Notes: generated by a model from the letters alone, not told the origin. Shown: positions 9,900 through 18,948, counted from the stretch's first letter. The stretch: DNA of 37,203 nucleotides from an uncultured Lachnospiraceae bacterium (GCA_947566705.1 CANOLA010000025.1:1-37203), one strand, 5' to 3'. Translations and numbers: made by a program.

Positions 9900-11402
9900 T
9901 TACAAAGAAATTGTATATTTTATATTTATCCCTTCATCCTGTTCTATCAGAATACGGTATTTCCGATTTCTAACCAGTTCCACTGTCTCATCATGATTTG
10001 AGCTCGTCTCACAAATTGTGCTCTGATCTATTGTATCAATAATTGTAAAATAATATATAGCATCAATATTATTAATTCCACAATGAAACGTATACTCTCC
10101 TGTACGGGTAGGAACAAACGTATAAATATTGCACTGATCTTTATACTTCAAAGTCCCTTTTACCGGAAAACTTGTTATCTTCTTTGTTTTCAGCGGAACA
10201 CCAATTTTCCCTTTATACCACTTCTGTAAACCTTCATACTGTTCTACTACAATACGGTATTTTTTACCCTTATCGAGATCAACTGTCGCTCCATGTTCGC
10301 AAGACACACCATCCACAAGAACATCATTTTTTGAATCGTATAAAAAAAATTGAAGTCCGCTATTTACATCACTGACATCAAAATCAAAACGGTAAACACC
10401 CTTTCTTGGTGCCGTATAATAATATGTATCTTCCTGATCCTCATACCTGATTTTTCCTGAAAATGATTTACTTGTAACAGTTACCGGTTCATTGGGAACA
10501 TTTATACTAACCTGATATTTTTCCAGCAGTCCCTCATACTCAGACACTACTATCGTATATATTTCCCCCTTATCAAATTCAACTGTTATCCCTTCATTAG
10601 ATGATACTCCTTCCCCTATCCCTTTATTTTTTGAATCCCAGACATTAACATTAAATGGACAGTTTACATCGCTGACATCAAAATCCAAGCGATAAACACC
10701 TGAAACCGGTGCCTCATAGTAATATGTATCCTCCTGATCCTTATACGTAATGGCACCCTCTATCAGATTGTCTGTAACTGTCTGCTCCTCATTTGGAATC
10801 CCAATATTTACGTGATAATAATCAAGTAGTCCATTACATTCCTGAATTTGTATGTCATAAGCCTGACCCGCTTCCAGGTATACACTGCAACCCGAATCAG
10901 GATATCCATATGTATCAACAATCGCGTTTCCCACAGAATCACTCATATAAAATGAAAAATAATTGTTTACATCACTTATGTCAAAATCAAAATGATACAT
11001 TCCAGTTCTTGAAGCATAATACTGGTAATCGTTCTCCTGATCCTCATATGTGATGGAACCGGAAAAACCATCTTTGTTTTCATATTCCACTGCCTCAATT
11101 TCAGATTCATCATTTACAGTCTCATCATTTATAGTTTCATCATTCTCATCACTCCCAATATCCTCCTCTGATTCCGAAATAAATATGTTATCATTATCCA
11201 TATCTTTCTTTTCTGAATTTTGTTTTGTTACCTGCTCTACCTTTCCATTAAAACTAATTTGGGAAGCGAAGGGCAATAAAATAAATGAAATTACTGTAAT
11301 TACAAATGATATAAGAGTAAACTGTCTTTCATTTTTATTTATCCAAAAATATATACCCATTCCCAAAGAAATAATACCCACTATGACAATTATAAGAAAC
11401 AT
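9900..11402 (-). CDS. Membrane-anchored protein with four PPC-like repeats, function unknown
   Basis: A 500-residue protein with a good GGGAGG site before the ATG. Two hydrophobic segments occupy residues about 1-18 and 28-46 (VIVGIISLGMGIYFWI; LISFVITVISFILLPFAS). A very acidic linker follows to about residue 112. Then come four tandem repeats of about 95-100 residues. Repeats 1-3 each contain YEDQE/YKDQE, a Tyr-rich strand, YRFDFDVSDVN-type, and YxIxVxEYEGL; the fourth is more diverged. The pattern resembles pre-peptidase C-terminal (PPC) beta-sandwich domains found on surface proteins. No catalytic motif is seen. It sits inside the polysaccharide operon on the same strand, so a role in glycan attachment, surface binding or envelope architecture is possible but unproven. 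A decayed GT4 fragment lies immediately upstream. Confidence 0.75.
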   Translation of the reverse strand: MFLIIVIVGIISLGMGIYFWINKNERQFTLISFVITVISFILLPFASQISFNGKVEQVTKQNSEKKDMDNDNIFISESEEDIGSDENDETINDETVNDESEIEAVEYENKDGFSGSITYEDQENDYQYYASRTGMYHFDFDISDVNNYFSFYMSDSVGNAIVDTYGYPDSGCSVYLEAGQAYDIQIQECNGLLDYYHVNIGIPNEEQTVTDNLIEGAITYKDQEDTYYYEAPVSGVYRLDFDVSDVNCPFNVNVWDSKNKGIGEGVSSNEGITVEFDKGEIYTIVVSEYEGLLEKYQVSINVPNEPVTVTSKSFSGKIRYEDQEDTYYYTAPRKGVYRFDFDVSDVNSGLQFFLYDSKNDVLVDGVSCEHGATVDLDKGKKYRIVVEQYEGLQKWYKGKIGVPLKTKKITSFPVKGTLKYKDQCNIYTFVPTRTGEYTFHCGINNIDAIYYFTIIDTIDQSTICETSSNHDETVELVRNRKYRILIEQDEGINIKYTISL

Positions 11403-11446
11403 TTTTCCTTCCTCCCTTCATTTAGTTCTGCCTTTATAATAATTTA

Positions 11447-11800
11447 TATTGATTGATATATCTCCATCATATCTTTTACCCAATGTTCCAATCCATATCT
11501 TTGAATTATATACTTTTTTGAATATTTTTAATATGCTTTATTTTTCTTCATCTTATTGTAATAATTCTAACAGTACCTGCATTAACTTCTTGACATTATT
11601 TGATTCAAATACTCTGCACTCTGGTATATCCAGTCTATATTCTGGTATATTACTTTGGATAATATCGCAGCCACAATATACCGTCTCTATTACAGAAAAA
11701 CAAAAGCCTTCTGAACGAGACGCAGATAAAAATATTTTTGCTGAATTGTAATATACCACTACATCATTACAAAATAGAGGCCAATTATGCCAGCATTACC
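11447..11800 (-). pseudogene. GT4 glycosyltransferase, C-terminal remnant
   Basis: The minus strand reads NWPLFCNDVVVYYNSAKIFL, then SASRSEGFCFSVIETVYCGC and PEYRLDIPECRVFES. This closely parallels the C-terminal half of the intact GT4 protein encoded at 15966-17060 (SASRSEGFCLAVLEATYCGC; LDIPECKTFES). A stop after LLELLQ and then a frameshift break it; the last part continues in another frame as IIQRYGLEHWVKDMMEIYQS and ends near 11447. The N-terminal domain is absent here, although a matching N-terminus (MNILQIVNIVPDNPGDL) appears 2.1 kb upstream at 13960. It is a dead paralogue. Confidence 0.8.
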
Positions 11801-11852
11801 TTACAGTATTACAATATCAGATAAGGATTACTAAAAACCCGCTCGTGTGCTA

Positions 11853-12938
11853 TCACGATACCCGTCTGCTCTCCAAATAATCCAGTAATGCATGCCAGCT
11901 TTCACAAGCTGAATGATAGTCATGCATGGTCATGCTCAGTTTTTTGTCCACCTGATATACCGTGGTTTGTTTCAATTCGTCATATTCTATATACCTCATT
12001 TCTTCTGTTGTCCTATACGGAATCCCTTCCGCATCAAGTCCCTGCCTTATCACCCCAGAGCCATTGATATAGAGCTGTATTCCAAAATATAATAACATTT
12101 GGAGATTGCCCAGTGCATATGAACCTGTCCCATCCAAAACGGCAATATCCATGGAACTGACTAGTTCTGCATACTGCTCGTATGACAATTTTTTTTCAAC
12201 AAATACCGCCTTCCCTCCCAGATATTTTTTTGCAAATTGTTTTACCTCGTCAATATATTCGAAATCCCCATATGAGAGTATAAAATATACCTTTATATTC
12301 TGGTCTACAAACCGCTTTAACAATCTGATAACTTCCAAATGATTATCATTCTGAAACCCAGAATGACCTACCATAATATTTATATTTCCGCCGCCTGACG
12401 CTTTTCCCCTCCGCCTGATTTTTTCAAGAATTTCATACTCATTTGTAGAGTATGGCATCGTAAACATTATGACATCCCCATACATTTTTGAGAGATTAAT
12501 TGAATCCACAACATTTGCCACCCCTACTGCAGCAAGCTTATGAACATATCTGCCATAGTAAAGGTTCAGTACTTTTTTTATAATGTTCTTTATTATCTCC
12601 CCGTCTTTAATCCCATATCCTGCATCAGAACCCCATGTACGCCAGACCACCTTTCCAAGATACCTTTTCTTTACCTTACACAGGGAACTCACCCCCTGAA
12701 TACCATGCACAATAATCCAGTCCGTACTGTCAGCATATTTATTAATCAATTGCACATCTTCTGTATCTAGTACCACATTTCCATATTTCTTTAATACGTC
12801 ATATTCCTCCGGCGAACGTGAAATAAACAAATGTTCTTCTGGCAAGAATCCACTTTCCTTGTCATTAAGTATTTTTACAACACTATCGTCAAATCCTATA
12901 CTTGAAAAATTAAATATATGTATATATTTGTATTTCAT
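11853..12938 (-). CDS. WecF-like glycosyltransferase (GT56, 4-acetamido-dideoxyhexosyl transferase)
   Basis: A 361-residue protein when started at the ATG at 12938, preceded by AAAGGAG; the frame opens at 12953, but that start lies within the ribosome site. The N-terminus (YKYIHIFNFSS; LPEEHLFIS) and the VHGIQG, VWRTWGSDAGYG segment resemble WecF, the dTDP-Fuc4NAc:lipid-linked-oligosaccharide transferase of enterobacterial common antigen. Also similar is the late LGNLQMLLYFGIQLYING. The family call is by pattern memory. It fits the context well, because the same operon encodes RmlA, a 4-aminotransferase and an acyltransferase that would make a dTDP-4-acylamino-dideoxyhexose donor. It is flanked by pseudogenes on both sides. 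Confidence 0.65.
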   Translation of the reverse strand: MKYKYIHIFNFSSIGFDDSVVKILNDKESGFLPEEHLFISRSPEEYDVLKKYGNVVLDTEDVQLINKYADSTDWIIVHGIQGVSSLCKVKKRYLGKVVWRTWGSDAGYGIKDGEIIKNIIKKVLNLYYGRYVHKLAAVGVANVVDSINLSKMYGDVIMFTMPYSTNEYEILEKIRRRGKASGGGNINIMVGHSGFQNDNHLEVIRLLKRFVDQNIKVYFILSYGDFEYIDEVKQFAKKYLGGKAVFVEKKLSYEQYAELVSSMDIAVLDGTGSYALGNLQMLLYFGIQLYINGSGVIRQGLDAEGIPYRTTEEMRYIEYDELKQTTVYQVDKKLSMTMHDYHSACESWHALLDYLESRRVS

Positions 12939-12949
12939 CTTTCTCCTTT

Positions 12950-13558
12950 TCATATGTTCAAGATATGTATTATATATACTATAAGACTATCTATCAAAAC
13001 CACTTGTATTTTCCAGCATTTTCTGTTCCATTTCCAGTACCCCCTATTTCTATCCCGTATCTTCTTAAACGGAATACCCACATTGATACTCCATGTCTCC
13101 GAATCATGGTTGTTAAATGAAAACGCGCCAAAAGAACTCCCTTCTCCAATGCTCACCCTGGCAGAACAACGCTTGTAGAACCTATCAACACATATTTCCT
13201 GATATAAACTGGAGCAGAATATACCTTTTTATACTGTTCCGGAACCATGGGATTAGATATGTTTTCTTCAGAATAATCATCTGCAAAACTATATATACAT
13301 ATCCTTGAAGATGTGCCTGAAAAATAATCTATATATCCCTTCATTTTCTCCATACAATGCCGAAAATGCCGCGATATGAATAAAGTTCTTTAAAACAATC
13401 TTTCCACTGAGGATACAGAAATCATCCATCCGCACATGATTACCTATCTCCATATTCCCAGTCCCATAAATACTGCATTTACGACTAATCAGTACATTTT
13501 TCCCGTAAGACTTTAACCCGATTTCTTTCAGTTCATCTTTCGAATAAAAATTTGACAC
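12950..13558 (-). pseudogene. Frameshifted hexapeptide acyltransferase
   Basis: Three consecutive frames together rebuild a protein collinear with the intact acyltransferase at 8919-9512. The first, from a GTG at 13558, reads SIYGTGNMEIGNHVRMDDFC. After a shift near 13340 it continues as FADDYSEENISNPMVPEQYK and ends LIGSTSVVLPG. After a second shift near 13155 it continues as SIGEGSSFGAFSFNNHD and INVGIPFKKIRDRN. Both breaks look like single-base changes (the second like loss of one G in a GGG run), so inactivation is recent. The intact copy elsewhere may have replaced it. A sequencing error in two places cannot be excluded from the sequence alone. Confidence 0.8.
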
Positions 13559-13796
13559 TCCAAATTCATCTCCTGCAGTTTAAGTGTGCTCTCGGAAACT
13601 CCCAAGCCTTTATTTTACTGGCTTTTTTCCTTTCCAAAATTTCACTCTCACCTCTATTTTTCTGTAACATTTACAATTTTTTCTATCAGACGAAATTTGT
13701 TTTTTCTTCGAAACAATTCAGCCTTTCGGCTGAGCGAAATGAAAAAGTTACCCACCGTCATTCTGCGAAAACCGTAAACCTCTGAAATTTGCTTTA

Positions 13797-13880
13797 AATC
13801 AATTTTCCTATTAACATTCAATTTATCCAGTGACTGGCAGCATATTCCGCCCTCCCCATATTTTAGTGAAGTCCCCCTCC
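13797..13880. repeat. Direct repeat, copy 1 (FkbM segment)
   Basis: About 84 bp that match 15291-15374 at the DNA level with only scattered substitutions (shared blocks include TTTCCTATTAA, CAATTTATCCAGTG and CCCTCCCCATATTTTA). This copy lies in the chimeric remnant. The other lies inside the intact FkbM gene. Confidence 0.8.
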
Positions 13881-13960
13881 ACTTTTTCCACTTCCCAAAT
13901 CCCCAATATAAGATCACCTGGATTATCGGGTACTATATTTACAATTTGTAATATATTCAT
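13797..13960 (-). pseudogene. Chimeric remnant: GT4 N-terminus joined to FkbM fragment
   Basis: A well-placed GGGGATG site precedes an ATG at 13960 that reads MNILQIVNIVPDNPGDLILG, like the start of the intact GT4 gene at 17060 (MNILQIVNVSSVYPGNL). After about 22 codons the sequence changes, in another frame, to GTSLKYGEGGICCQSLDKLN, which matches the interior of the FkbM methyltransferase at 15079-15969. The GT4 reading frame then ends at a TAA. This is a recombination junction between two gene families that are neighbours elsewhere in the locus. Whatever follows (13654-13796) contains a GAAA-loop hairpin (TCAGCC/GGCTGA) and no recognisable protein. Confidence 0.75.
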
Positions 13961-13981
13961 TTCACATCCCCTTTGATTTTT

Positions 13982-15046
13982 TCATTTTTCCTGTTCTGGT
14001 TTTCCCATTCTTTTTATTTTGCCCATCAACTTCCGGAACATGATTTTGCCGTCTCCGTAATACAGTCTTTTGCATATACCAACAATTCTACGGTATTTTG
14101 CAACCAAGGGATGATGCCATGCTGTTTCACGTTTCATTCTTTTTTCATATGTCAAATCTGGAAAAATATATTCCGGATGCTGGATTGTGTTCTCCAGCTC
14201 ATATGTCTTCATATTAAAAAACTGTGCATCTCCTTTTGCCATTTTTTTCAAATTATCCACCGCATGTGTTGAACCGGAAGTAGCTCCATAACAGCTAATC
14301 ATGTTTTTCTTCGGAACAATATATAGCTGATTCTGCGCGTACATATTTAAAACAAGAAAAAACTCCCAGCCCGGTACATGACCACCTATCAGTTTATTAT
14401 TTGCATATCCTCTCATTGATTTGCAAAAGAAGGTATCTTTCTTTGCAATCTTACATACCTCATTTATAACATAAGAATCATTCTGATAATTGAGATTGAA
14501 GGATTCAAATGTTCTCTTCCACGTTGCGATACCCCAAATGGAACCCACGTGCGAAAAAAAATAATCCTTTGTTGGAGAATCATATATTCCCAGATGGTTC
14601 ATTCCACAAATAGCGGTTATCCGCAAATCATCTTTATATTTCTCCAGCATTTCTGCACAAAACCTGAAAAAACTGACGGAAGGAATAATATCGTCCTCCA
14701 TGAATATACAGCGGTCAACATGCTGCCATACGTATTCACTGGCAATTCTTCCCATCCCATACAGACCATTATTTTCATCTGCATAAATAAGATGTACCGT
14801 ACATTCCCAGTCTATACCCTTCTCCACAAGTTCCCTGTTCTGCCTGATTAGTTGCCATTCTTTTTCATTTCTTCCCCCGTCTGACTGAATAAACAGAATA
14901 CTTGGCCTTGCTTTCTTAAGAACTTCCAGTTGCACTTTCTGACAGTCAGGCCTTGCCCATATATTTGTTTGCACCGGCACATCAACCAAAAATGGTCTTA
15001 CACCCTTATTTAGCTTTCTAGTATTATATACTTTAATATCTGTCAT
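13982..15046 (-). CDS. GT-A fold glycosyltransferase (HlpA-like)
   Basis: A 354-residue protein with a GAGGG site before its ATG. The N-terminal half is a nucleotide-sugar binding fold: VPVQTNIWARPDC, then the acidic metal-binding motif CIFMEDDIIPSVSFF, typical of GT-A enzymes that act on an incoming NDP-sugar. The aromatic stretch GSIWGIATWKRTFESFN is also characteristic of the proteins annotated as hemolytic-protein HlpA-like nucleotide-diphospho-sugar transferases. No membrane segment is seen. It should add one sugar of the repeat unit at the cytoplasmic face; the sugar is unknown. It lies 33 bases after the FkbM gene and is followed by the pseudogene zone. Confidence 0.7.
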   Translation of the reverse strand: MTDIKVYNTRKLNKGVRPFLVDVPVQTNIWARPDCQKVQLEVLKKARPSILFIQSDGGRNEKEWQLIRQNRELVEKGIDWECTVHLIYADENNGLYGMGRIASEYVWQHVDRCIFMEDDIIPSVSFFRFCAEMLEKYKDDLRITAICGMNHLGIYDSPTKDYFFSHVGSIWGIATWKRTFESFNLNYQNDSYVINEVCKIAKKDTFFCKSMRGYANNKLIGGHVPGWEFFLVLNMYAQNQLYIVPKKNMISCYGATSGSTHAVDNLKKMAKGDAQFFNMKTYELENTIQHPEYIFPDLTYEKRMKRETAWHHPLVAKYRRIVGICKRLYYGDGKIMFRKLMGKIKRMGKPEQEK

Positions 15047-15078
15047 ATATCCCTCAAAATAAATATGAAGCTTTTCTG

Positions 15079-15969
15079 TTATTCTGCATTGCTTTTACCT
15101 TCTGGAACATACAAATAATCGTCATTCCACTTTTTCTTATTTACATATCCCATTTTCTTCAAAGTTGCGTCCACAGCATTTTTATTTTCCTCAAAAATTT
15201 CTATATAAATCTGTGGTTTGTCCCTTTTTATCAATTCAACTCCACCAAGGAGTACTTCATTTTCAAAGCCTTCCACGTCTATCTTAATAAAATCAATTTT
15301 CCTATTAATATCCAATTTATCCAGTGGCTGGCAGTGTATTCCACCCTCCCCATATTTTAATGATGTACCCCCCCAATTTTCTTCATCGAAGTTTTTTATC
15401 CCAACAGTTGTTCTTTCTCTTCCAAGGGCATAATTATTTAGCAAAACATTATCCAGTCCGTTTATTTGGCAGTTTTTACTTAAAATTTCAAAAGTTTTCG
15501 GCATTGGTTCAAATGTATACACATAATTCGCTTTACAAACTTTAGTAAAATATAGCGTATGATTTCCTATGTTTGCACCAATATCCAGAATGTTCATCCC
15601 ACTTTTTACAATCCCACTATCTTTAAGCATTTCCAGCTGATTAATATCAAAAAAAGATTGGGACTTAAAAATAGTCCTTTGGATCAAATCTCCTTTCATT
15701 CTTTTTCTTTCAACTTTTACAAATGGCAGATAAAATTTTATATCTGAATATCCGTCTTTTAATGCCATGATGTATCCCCTGCCAGTCAGCTGCCTGTATC
15801 GTTCTTCATATTCCTTCCATTCATTCAATATGTTTCTAAAATTTTTAATAATCCATCCTGACATCCAGATTCCTCTTTTAACTGTCCGTTGAATCTTTCT
15901 ATCCTGATATGTCTTCTTCATATATTCTAATACTTCCGGATATGATAATAATTCTATTTTTGAAATCAT
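15079..15969 (-). CDS. FkbM-family methyltransferase
   Basis: A 296-residue protein whose ATG overlaps the stop of the upstream GT4 gene by four bases. After an N-terminal region of about 120 residues, the SAM-binding motif I is NILDIGANIGNHTLYF, followed by YTFEPMPKTFEIL and the FkbM hallmark IDFIKIDVEGFENEVLLGG. FkbM enzymes O-methylate sugars or polyketides; here the likely target is a hydroxyl of the glycan repeat unit. An 84-bp piece of this gene is repeated in the chimeric remnant at 13.8 kb. Confidence 0.88.
   Translation of the reverse strand: MISKIELLSYPEVLEYMKKTYQDRKIQRTVKRGIWMSGWIIKNFRNILNEWKEYEERYRQLTGRGYIMALKDGYSDIKFYLPFVKVERKRMKGDLIQRTIFKSQSFFDINQLEMLKDSGIVKSGMNILDIGANIGNHTLYFTKVCKANYVYTFEPMPKTFEILSKNCQINGLDNVLLNNYALGRERTTVGIKNFDEENWGGTSLKYGEGGIHCQPLDKLDINRKIDFIKIDVEGFENEVLLGGVELIKRDKPQIYIEIFEENKNAVDATLKKMGYVNKKKWNDDYLYVPEGKSNAE
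15291..15374. repeat. Direct repeat, copy 2 (inside FkbM gene)
   Basis: Partner of 13797-13880, in the same orientation and about 1.5 kb away. Recombination between the two would delete the GT-A gene. Confidence 0.8.
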
Positions 15970-17060
15970 TTTTTTCTTTCTCCTGATATTTCTCTGTATA
16001 CGCCCATAATCCCATGTACCCAGTGCTCCACTCCATAATGTCGGATTACATATTCCCTTTGCAGTTTGTGAATACGCTCTGCCTCGTCCTTATCTTCGTG
16101 TAGTAACTCCAGAATTACCTTCTTCAGTTCCCCCACGTTTTCAGATTCAAAAGTTTTGCATTCAGGGATATCCAGCCTATGCTGTGGTATTCTGCTTTGT
16201 ATTGTCTGGCATCCACAATATGTTGCTTCCAATACTGCAAGGCAAAACCCTTCCGACCGGGAAGCAGACAAGAACGCTGTTGCGGCATCATAATAAGTTG
16301 CAATATCATTTCTTGGCGGCATAAAACGAATCCAGTCCGGTATATCATCTGTCTGCAAAATTTTCCTGATATACTCTTCATCTTCATCTTGGTTATAGCC
16401 ACTAACAATTACAAGATTTATACTTATTCCTTTTTCTATTAACTCTTTCATTGCCAGACAAGCTATATCAATTCCTTTCCTGACACATCCAATCCCAGAA
16501 AAAATTAATATATTATTTCCATTCCATTTTATCTGTTGTTTATGTTCCAGTCTGGAAAAATCCACACCATTATCAATATGAAATATACTATTTTTTGCAA
16601 ATCCTGCATTTAGCAGCTCATTATATACAGCCCTCCCACATGCGATATGATAATTTCTATCTAAAATCCACATTTTAATTTTCTCATTTAATTGTTGTTC
16701 ACTCACATGATAACTATTATGATGGTGAATTATAGATTTCGTATTCCGGCGCATCTTCAAAACCCATTTAATTGCCAGACAGTCCGGTATATCCCAGAAA
16801 TGCAGGTGTATGATATCAATATCATGTATCACGCATATCTTATATATCATACGGAAATCCTTCAGTTTACTTCCTGATTTAAAATAGATTCTCTCACTAT
16901 TTTTTTGCATATCCTTAATCCAGTCACACTCTTTTGTTTCTCGGGGAAATAAATACACACATACCCCACTCTTTTTAATCTCTTCTTCAAGTCTCCAGAT
17001 ACTCTCCATCAAATTACCAGGATATACACTCGACACATTTACAATCTGCAGTATATTCAT
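15966..17060 (-). CDS. GT4-family glycosyltransferase
   Basis: A 364-residue GT-B enzyme. The N-terminal acceptor domain starts MNILQIVNVSSVYPGNL and contains DIIHLHFWDIPDC. The C-terminal donor domain has NNILIFSGIGCVRKGIDIA and the family E-x7-E-type region SASRSEGFCLAVLEATYCGC. It lacks a signal peptide and should act in the cytoplasm on lipid-linked intermediates. It overlaps GT32 upstream and FkbM downstream by four bases each, so the three genes are translationally coupled. Decayed paralogous pieces occur at 13960 (N-terminus) and 11447-11800 (C-terminus). Confidence 0.88.
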   Translation of the reverse strand: MNILQIVNVSSVYPGNLMESIWRLEEEIKKSGVCVYLFPRETKECDWIKDMQKNSERIYFKSGSKLKDFRMIYKICVIHDIDIIHLHFWDIPDCLAIKWVLKMRRNTKSIIHHHNSYHVSEQQLNEKIKMWILDRNYHIACGRAVYNELLNAGFAKNSIFHIDNGVDFSRLEHKQQIKWNGNNILIFSGIGCVRKGIDIACLAMKELIEKGISINLVIVSGYNQDEDEEYIRKILQTDDIPDWIRFMPPRNDIATYYDAATAFLSASRSEGFCLAVLEATYCGCQTIQSRIPQHRLDIPECKTFESENVGELKKVILELLHEDKDEAERIHKLQREYVIRHYGVEHWVHGIMGVYREISGERKK

Positions 17061-17809
17061 CCTGATCTCCTCCCATTTTTATCAAATAATTTGTGTTTTA
17101 ATCCAGACAAACATTCCACCATGTTTTTCCCCAGTAATTTATAGAACAATTTTGCTCTTTTATATTTCTTGACATCACGTTTTTCCCACCATGATTTAGC
17201 GAACCAGTGAATTGTATATGTGTTATTTGTTTTGTTCATCTTCCCTGTCGCATCTTCCAGTGGGCAGAAATATTCCTTGGGATAAAGGGCAAAACCGTCT
17301 ATAATCTGAAAAGTATTATTACGTTTCAGTCCCCTTCTTTCCAGTTCTTCCGTTATAATGAACACATTCGTTATATCATTAAAACTTCCATCCTCATTAA
17401 TAAAATGCTTGTTCTGGTAATAATTTAAAAACTCACCAAACAAACCATATCCCTTTTCGCATCCCATAATTCCCGTTGGAACATTTTTATCTGACTCAAA
17501 ACCAGAAAAACCCTGGTGCTTCAAAAACTCCTCATTTAAAGGTCTTACAACTTCCACATCGGAATCCAGATAAACGCCGCCTAAATCATACAAAACCTTC
17601 AATCTGGCATAATCAGCCACAAACGCATATTTTTTATTGTCATATGCCTCTTTTACATACTGGTTGCAGTAAATATTGAAATTATCCTCATTCCACTCTA
17701 TTATTTCATAATCATCCAGATATTTTTTCCAGCTCGCAATACAGTTCTTGATTAACGCAGACTTTTCCCCCCTGCCGAACCAGCAGTAATGTATCACTTT
17801 CGGTATCAT
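17057..17809 (-). CDS. GT32-type glycosyltransferase (DXD sugar-binding)
   Basis: A 250-residue protein with the compact layout of bacterial capsular GT32 enzymes. It begins IPKVIHYCWFGRGEKS, has ADYARLKVLYDLGGVYLDSD with the metal-binding DSD motif, and ends with the conserved HWFAKSWWEK near residue 215. It starts three bases after the UDP-GlcNAc 2-epimerase stop and overlaps the following GT4 gene by four bases. It should transfer one hexose or hexosamine to the growing repeat unit; the donor is not evident. Confidence 0.9.
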   Translation of the reverse strand: MIPKVIHYCWFGRGEKSALIKNCIASWKKYLDDYEIIEWNEDNFNIYCNQYVKEAYDNKKYAFVADYARLKVLYDLGGVYLDSDVEVVRPLNEEFLKHQGFSGFESDKNVPTGIMGCEKGYGLFGEFLNYYQNKHFINEDGSFNDITNVFIITEELERRGLKRNNTFQIIDGFALYPKEYFCPLEDATGKMNKTNNTYTIHWFAKSWWEKRDVKKYKRAKLFYKLLGKNMVECLSGLKHKLFDKNGRRSG

Positions 17810-17812
17810 AAA

Positions 17813-18922
17813 TTATCTCTCTTCCCTGCAGTATGCTTCCACTATATCCGCAATTTTTTTTGATGCAAATCCATCTCCATATGGATTATTTGCCTGACTC
17901 ATCTTTTCATATTCATGCACGTCTTCCAGCAGCAGTTTAACATTGCAATAAATTGTATTCTCATCTGTCCCCACAAGTTTTAATGTTCCTGCTTCCACGC
18001 CTTCCGGTCTTTCCGTAGATTCCCGCATCACCAGTACTGGTTTTCCAAGCGACGGGGCTTCCTCCTGTATTCCACCACTGTCTGTCAGAACAAGAAAACT
18101 TCGTGATAAAATGTTATGAAAATCCAGAACATCCAGTGGTTCAGTAATCCTGATCCTTTTATGGCTTCCCAGTTCTTCCGCTGCTATTTTCCTTACTTTC
18201 GGATTCATGTGAATTGGATATATCATTTTAATATCTTCATATTCATCACAGATTCTTTTAACTGCCCGGAACATATGTCTCATCGGTTCTCCAATATTTT
18301 CCCTTCTGTGTGCGGTGAACAGTATTAACCTGCTTCCTTTTGCCCATTCCAGCACTGAATGGCTGTAATCTTCCTGTACTGTGGTTTTTAACGCATCAAT
18401 TGCAGTATTTCCTGTCACATATATGTTCATCGGTTTTTTCCCCTCACGCAGCAGATTCTGTTTTGCCCGCTCCGTTGGTGAAAAATGCACCTCTGCAATA
18501 ATTCCAACCGCCTGACGGTTAAATTCCTCCGGAAAAGGATTCCATATATCATTAGTTCGTAACCCCGCTTCCACATGCCCCACCGGTATCTGCAAATAAA
18601 AACCTGCCAGTGCAGTAACAAAAGCTGTGGAAGTGTCACCATGCACCAGTATCATGTCCGGTTTTTCTTCTGTAAGCACTGCCCGGATTTTTTCCAATAT
18701 ACCCATCGTAATATCAAACAAAGTCTGGCTGTCCTTCATGACTGATAAATCATACTCAGGTTTTATATTAAACGCCCTTAAAACCTGATCCAGCATCTGT
18801 CGGTGCTGTCCTGTAACACATACTACAGTTTCTATTTCTGTCCTTTTTTTTAATTCATTTACCAGTGGACACATTTTTATTGCCTCCGGTCTTGTACCAA
18901 AAACTATTAATATCTTATTCAT
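17813..18922 (-). CDS. wecB: UDP-N-acetylglucosamine 2-epimerase (non-hydrolysing)
   Basis: A 369-residue enzyme starting at the ATG at 18922 (NKILIVFGTRPEAIKMCPLV); the frame opens upstream at a TTG that overlaps the previous stop, but the ATG start matches the family. Characteristic segments are VTGQHRQMLDQVL, VHGDTSTAF, GHVEAGLRT, LFTAHRRENIGEP and DSGGIQEEAPSLGKPVLVMR. It interconverts UDP-GlcNAc and UDP-ManNAc in the cytoplasm. No WecC-type dehydrogenase is visible, so ManNAc itself, rather than ManNAcA, is the more likely sugar incorporated. The middle position among glycosyltransferases implies a ManNAc residue in the repeat unit. Confidence 0.95.
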   Translation of the reverse strand: MNKILIVFGTRPEAIKMCPLVNELKKRTEIETVVCVTGQHRQMLDQVLRAFNIKPEYDLSVMKDSQTLFDITMGILEKIRAVLTEEKPDMILVHGDTSTAFVTALAGFYLQIPVGHVEAGLRTNDIWNPFPEEFNRQAVGIIAEVHFSPTERAKQNLLREGKKPMNIYVTGNTAIDALKTTVQEDYSHSVLEWAKGSRLILFTAHRRENIGEPMRHMFRAVKRICDEYEDIKMIYPIHMNPKVRKIAAEELGSHKRIRITEPLDVLDFHNILSRSFLVLTDSGGIQEEAPSLGKPVLVMRESTERPEGVEAGTLKLVGTDENTIYCNVKLLLEDVHEYEKMSQANNPYGDGFASKKIADIVEAYCREER

Positions 18923-18948
18923 ATTCTCTTGTTCTTTCTGCACAAAAA

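Noticed and set aside
10040-11090. Periodic DNA similarity of about 300 bp, considered as a possible CRISPR-like or satellite repeat.
   Set aside because: It is explained by the protein-level repeats of the PPC-like gene.
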